8,566 nucleotides of DNA from Synechococcus sp. PL34863bin_39 (GTDB lineage Bacteria > Cyanobacteriota > Cyanobacteriia > PCC-6307 > Cyanobiaceae), in the NCBI GenBank assembly GCA_011523155.1, contig WTHL01000020.1, forward strand, positions 1 to 8,566. Reading direction: 5' to 3'. The position numbers and the translations under genes are program-made. The notes below the pieces were generated by a model that saw nothing but the letters and a program-made list of their open reading frames with translations, was not told the origin of the DNA and ran no database searches. Positions 6,533-8,566 of this stretch are shown piece after piece. Each line of letters opens with the position of its first letter. Positions within the stretch are counted from its first letter, which is position 1.

Positions 6533-6547
6533 ACTACATGTGGTAGT
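6533..6547. promoter_or_regulatory. Inverted repeat in the divergent promoter region (possible operator)
   Basis: ACTAC-ATGTG-GTAGT is a perfect 5-bp inverted repeat with a 5-nt centre. It lies 8 bp upstream of the GTG start of the small membrane-peptide gene and 84 bp upstream of arfB, within their shared 107-bp intergenic region. TAGTGT on the minus strand (6536-6531) could be a -10 element, but it lies too close to the GTG for a normal leader. The symmetry suggests a protein-binding site, yet a 10-base match can arise by chance. Confidence 0.3.
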
Positions 6548-6631
6548 CCGATTGTGCTGTGTCGGTTTTGGCAGCGCCGATGGCGTGTCGGTCACCCTGG
6601 GGCTCTCGGCTGAAGCTGGCAGGGTGGACCC

Positions 6632-7066
6632 ATGGTTCAGGACCTCACTGTCAATGACCGGCTGGTGATTCCTGCTGCTGAATTGCAGTGGCGCTTCTCG
6701 CGTGCCTCCGGTCCAGGAGGCCAGGGTGTCAACACCACCGATTCCCGGGTGGAGTTGGTGTTTGATCTGGCGCGTTCCAGGGTGCTGGGGCCTTTTCGCC
6801 GCCGCCGTCTGCAGGAGGTGCTGGCCCAGCGGATCGTGGATGGCTGTCTGCGAGTGGTGGCGGCAGAGGAACGGTCCCAGTGGCAAAACCGTCAGCGAGC
6901 GATGGCGCGGCTGGCTGATCTGTTGCGGGATGGGTTGAAGCCGCCACCGCCGCAGCGCAAACCCACCCGGCCGGGCCGTGCAGCTGTGCGGCGACGCCTG
7001 GAGGCCAAGGGGCGTCGCAGTGCTCTCAAACAGTCGCGTCGTCAGCGGCCGTCGACTGAGGACTGA
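6632..7066 (+). CDS. arfB: Peptidyl-tRNA hydrolase ArfB (YaeJ/ICT1 family ribosome rescue factor)
   Basis: Releases nascent peptide from ribosomes stalled at the 3' end of an mRNA lacking a stop codon. 144 residues, matching the family (about 140). The catalytic GGQ is at 29-31 within RASGPGGQGVNTTDSRVEL, the RF-type hydrolase core. Unlike RF1/RF2 there is no codon-recognition domain. Instead a basic tail follows (about 101-140: PPPPQRKPTRPGRAAVRRRL, then EAKGRRSALKQSRR), which in YaeJ threads into the empty mRNA channel. ATG 6632 is preceded by CAGGGTGGA, a reasonable ribosome-binding site. The last 41 bp overlap the antisense 3' end of mazG, so the basic tail and the MazG tail are encoded by opposite strands of the same DNA. 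The gene stands alone on the plus strand among minus-strand genes. Confidence 0.92.
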   Translation: MVQDLTVNDRLVIPAAELQWRFSRASGPGGQGVNTTDSRVELVFDLARSRVLGPFRRRRLQEVLAQRIVDGCLRVVAAEERSQWQNRQRAMARLADLLRDGLKPPPPQRKPTRPGRAAVRRRLEAKGRRSALKQSRRQRPSTED

Positions 7067-7937
7067 TGGGGGTGGCTGTCGTGGCGGAAGGCACGCTCGC
7101 GTTCCCCTGGCCCTGTTCACGTCGGATCGCAGCCTTGGCCTTCTGCCAAAGGCCCTCGAGCTCCTTGATGCTGCGGCCCTGCAGGTTGCCGCCCAGGGCT
7201 GCTTCCACGCGTGAGAAACGATCCAGAAAACGCTGGTTCGTGCCCGCCAGGCCAGATTCCGGCTCGATCCCGCACCAGCGCGCCACGTTCACCAGGGTGA
7301 ACAGCAGATCGCCCAGTTCTTCCTGGGCGTGGGCCTTGTCGCCCGAGGCCACCGCCTCTTTGAGCTCATCAAGTTCCTCGTGCACCTTCTCCCATACCCC
7401 CGCCATGTCATCCCATTCGAAGCCGGCTTTGGCGGCTTTCCTGGAGATGGTCATGGCTCCCGCCAGGGCGGGCTGACCGCGCACCTTGCCGGCCAGCTGG
7501 TCGCTCAGCGGGCTTGCGGATGGCGTTTGTGCCCCCTTTTCCGCGGCTTTGATCGCTTCCCAGCTTCGGCGTACCGCCTCGCTGTCGCTGGCTTCGGCGT
7601 CAGCGAAGACGTGGGGGTGCCGGCGGATCAATTTGTCGCTGATCGCTTCCGCCACGTCATTGAGATCAAAGCGTTTGTCTTCGGCGGCGATGCGCGCATG
7701 CAGCACCACCTGCAGCAGCAGATCACCGAGCTCTTCCTTGAGATGGCTGTCATCGCCATGGCGAATGGCATCGGCGACCTCATGGGCTTCCTCCAGCACG
7801 TAGGGCACCAGGGATTGGTGGGTCTGTTCCAGATCCCAGGGGCAGCCTTCGGCGGGATCACGCAGCTTTGCCACCACGGCTTCCAGTTGTCGCAGGGGAT
7901 CCGGCTCCTGAGGGATTGACGTGATGCCGTCTGTCAT
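7026..7937 (-). CDS. mazG: Nucleoside triphosphate pyrophosphohydrolase MazG
   Basis: Hydrolyses (d)NTPs to NMP and pyrophosphate, cleaning nucleotide pools; in E. coli it also limits MazEF/ppGpp-related stress. 303 residues from the chosen start. Two tandem MazG folds are present. The first has EEAHE (49-53) with ELGD (69-72), and DPAEGCPWDLEQTHQSL (27-43) before it. The second has EELDE (187-191) with ELGD (207-210), so both metal-binding EExxE/ExxD sets are intact. ISRKAAKAGFEWDD (164-177) links to the second fold. The tail after about 275 is low-complexity (Ser/Thr/Ala/Pro) and overlaps arfB antisense. The frame is open to an ATG at 8042, but that 35-residue extension is Ala/Arg-rich, unlike the family, and would overlap the upstream gene by 70 bp. 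ATG 7937 leaves 35 bp to that gene and begins just before the conserved domain. Confidence 0.95.
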   Translation of the reverse strand: MTDGITSIPQEPDPLRQLEAVVAKLRDPAEGCPWDLEQTHQSLVPYVLEEAHEVADAIRHGDDSHLKEELGDLLLQVVLHARIAAEDKRFDLNDVAEAISDKLIRRHPHVFADAEASDSEAVRRSWEAIKAAEKGAQTPSASPLSDQLAGKVRGQPALAGAMTISRKAAKAGFEWDDMAGVWEKVHEELDELKEAVASGDKAHAQEELGDLLFTLVNVARWCGIEPESGLAGTNQRFLDRFSRVEAALGGNLQGRSIKELEGLWQKAKAAIRREQGQGNASVPSATTATPISPQSTAADDATV

Positions 7938-7972
7938 GGCGAAGCCGACCCGATGCGTACGCCACGAGCCTC

Positions 7973-8488
7973 TCACTGCCGCCGCCGCCGCCGGCTCCAC
8001 TCCGCGGGGAGGGGATCGCCATCCAGGATCAGATGAAGCCACACACTGGCTTCGAGCCCGAGCAGTCCTGCCAGTGCGGATTCAGGATGCCGTTCGAGCG
8101 TCCTGATGATTCCTCTGAGGATCTGGCCCGGGTCCGGCAGGATCAGGCCGGGGATCACCGCACTCAGTGGGCTGATCAGCAGCCATGTCAGCAGCGCGCA
8201 GGTCAGCAGCCATGCCAGCCGCAGCCCCATGCCGATGAATGGCCCGTGTGAGAGCAGCGACCGATGCGGGATCAGGCATCGGTAAGGCCACCAGATCAGT
8301 TGCAGTGGCCCCCAGCGCCTCAGGGGACGGGAGAGAGTGTCAAGGTCGGGGGAGAGCCAGAGCCCCCCCAGGCAGAAGGCTGCGGCACCGATCAGGGCAC
8401 TGCCCAGCCCGACCAGGGGCAACAGCAGGATCGCGAAGGGCACTGAGGCCAGAAGGGTTCCGCGGTCATGATCGCGCCCACAGGCCAT
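7973..8488 (-). CDS. DUF2227-like putative metal-binding membrane protein
   Basis: 171 residues, an integral membrane protein of the cyanobacterial DUF2227 ('metal-binding protein') type, by recollection of the family. The start MACGRDHDRGTLL carries the conserved His/Asp pair. Hydrophobic segments lie at about 12-46, 84-116 and 138-155. The polar motifs SPDLD (46-50) and IPHRSLLSHGP (73-83) supply Asp and His residues suited to metal binding, as in the related YdjM-like metal-dependent hydrolases. Catalysis has not been shown to my knowledge. The tail is very basic (EWSRRRRRQ). ATG 8488 fits the family start. It lies only 25 bp from the divergent tRNA-Val gene, so its promoter must overlap that tRNA. 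It is 35 bp upstream of mazG and likely co-transcribed with it. Confidence 0.82.
   Translation of the reverse strand: MACGRDHDRGTLLASVPFAILLLPLVGLGSALIGAAAFCLGGLWLSPDLDTLSRPLRRWGPLQLIWWPYRCLIPHRSLLSHGPFIGMGLRLAWLLTCALLTWLLISPLSAVIPGLILPDPGQILRGIIRTLERHPESALAGLLGLEASVWLHLILDGDPLPAEWSRRRRRQ
8176..8214. repeat. Imperfect 27-bp tandem duplication inside the DUF2227-like gene
   Basis: TCAGCAGCCATG occurs at 8176-8187 and again at 8203-8214, exactly 27 bp apart and in frame. On the minus strand the copies encode TWLLI and AWLLT within one membrane segment, giving a nine-residue internal repeat. It looks like a small in-frame duplication or slippage event in a hydrophobic helix. Confidence 0.5.
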
Positions 8489-8513
8489 GGCTCTCAGGCA
8501 AAATGAAGGCCTC

Positions 8514-8566
8514 GGGCGATTAGCTCAGCGGTAGAGCACCTCCCTTACAAGGAGATTGTCACTGGT
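8514..8566 (+). tRNA. tRNA-Val (anticodon UAC), 5' part, cut by window end
   Basis: Acceptor GGGCGAT (8514-8520), TA, D-stem GCTC/GAGC (8523-8526, 8534-8537) with loop AGCGGTA, anticodon stem CCTCC (8539-8543), loop CTTACAA (8544-8550) with anticodon TAC at 8546-8548, 3' stem GGAGA (8551-8555), variable TTGTC, then the T-stem start ACTGG. Decodes GUA and related valine codons. The outermost anticodon-stem pair would be a C-A mismatch (8539/8555). The T-loop and 3' acceptor strand lie beyond the window. CAAAAT at 8499-8504 is a possible -10 element, with no clear -35. Confidence 0.93.

Noticed and set aside
6476..7120. 214-residue minus-strand frame across arfB
   Set aside because: Pro/Arg/His/Thr-rich antisense of the GGQ-containing arfB and covering its promoter region; conflicts with two better genes.
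7938..8042. N-terminal extension of MazG to ATG 8042
   Set aside because: The extra 35 residues are Ala/Arg-rich without similarity to MazG and overlap the upstream DUF2227-like gene; ATG 7937 fits the family start.
8490..8512. CTCTCAGGCAAAATGAAGG, resembling the CUCUCAGGcaaaAGGAC end of a glycine aptamer
   Set aside because: The rest of the aptamer is absent, and the segment lies between a membrane-protein start and a tRNA gene.
1..8566. Insertion sequences, CRISPR arrays, phage genes or integration sites
   Set aside because: No transposase or integrase-like protein, no regularly spaced repeats and no terminal inverted repeats were seen. The window ends inside a tRNA gene, a common attachment target, but nothing adjacent looks mobile.

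Overview
The window looks like chromosomal DNA of a marine picocyanobacterium (Synechococcus/Cyanobium type). The evidence is high GC, compact spacing with frequent gene overlaps, protein sequences resembling that clade, a cyanobacterial-style sigma-70 factor, a DUF2227-type 'metal-binding' membrane protein, and the gene set aspS, gcvT, speB, speE and mazG, which I recall being clustered in Prochlorococcus and Synechococcus. I found no HIP1 octamer (GCGATCGC) by eye, which suits the marine clade better than freshwater cyanobacteria. Nothing marks a mobile element, phage or CRISPR array.

Layout, left to right. Minus strand: the N-terminal part of a sigma-70 family factor (1-508, cut by the window edge), aspartyl-tRNA synthetase aspS (602-2437) and the glycine-cleavage T protein gcvT (2495-3589). 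Then comes a gene-poor stretch of about 500 bases (3590-4094). It holds one plausible 64-residue Cys/Trp-containing ORF on the plus strand (3798-3992) and an AT-rich leader. A plus-strand gene for a stand-alone CRP-like sensor domain without a DNA-binding domain (4095-4538) ends exactly where the minus-strand ureohydrolase gene speB ends (4539-5456). speB overlaps speE, the spermidine synthase family gene (5453-6316), by ATGA. Upstream of speE on the same strand is a short gene for a 49-residue single-span membrane peptide (6375-6524), which is divergent from arfB (6632-7066, plus). arfB overlaps the 3' end of mazG (7026-7937, minus) tail to tail by 41 bp. A DUF2227-like membrane protein (7973-8488, minus) precedes mazG, and the 5' part of tRNA-Val(UAC) starts at 8514.

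How the genes fit together. speE and speB form one translationally coupled polyamine unit: the ureohydrolase would make putrescine from agmatine, and SpeE would transfer an aminopropyl group to it. aspS supplies Asp-tRNA, and its N-terminal domain carries a His typical of non-discriminating enzymes. gcvT belongs to glycine/one-carbon metabolism, which in a cyanobacterium recycles photorespiratory glycine. arfB (ribosome rescue) and mazG (nucleotide-pool clean-up) are both housekeeping or stress functions.

Most of the window is ordinary housekeeping DNA, and I do not see a convincing new multi-gene system. The most interesting parts are the small or lineage-specific pieces lodged between conserved genes: the HTH-less CRP-like protein, the 64-residue ORF, the 49-residue membrane peptide, and the zero-gap or overlapping convergent gene ends.
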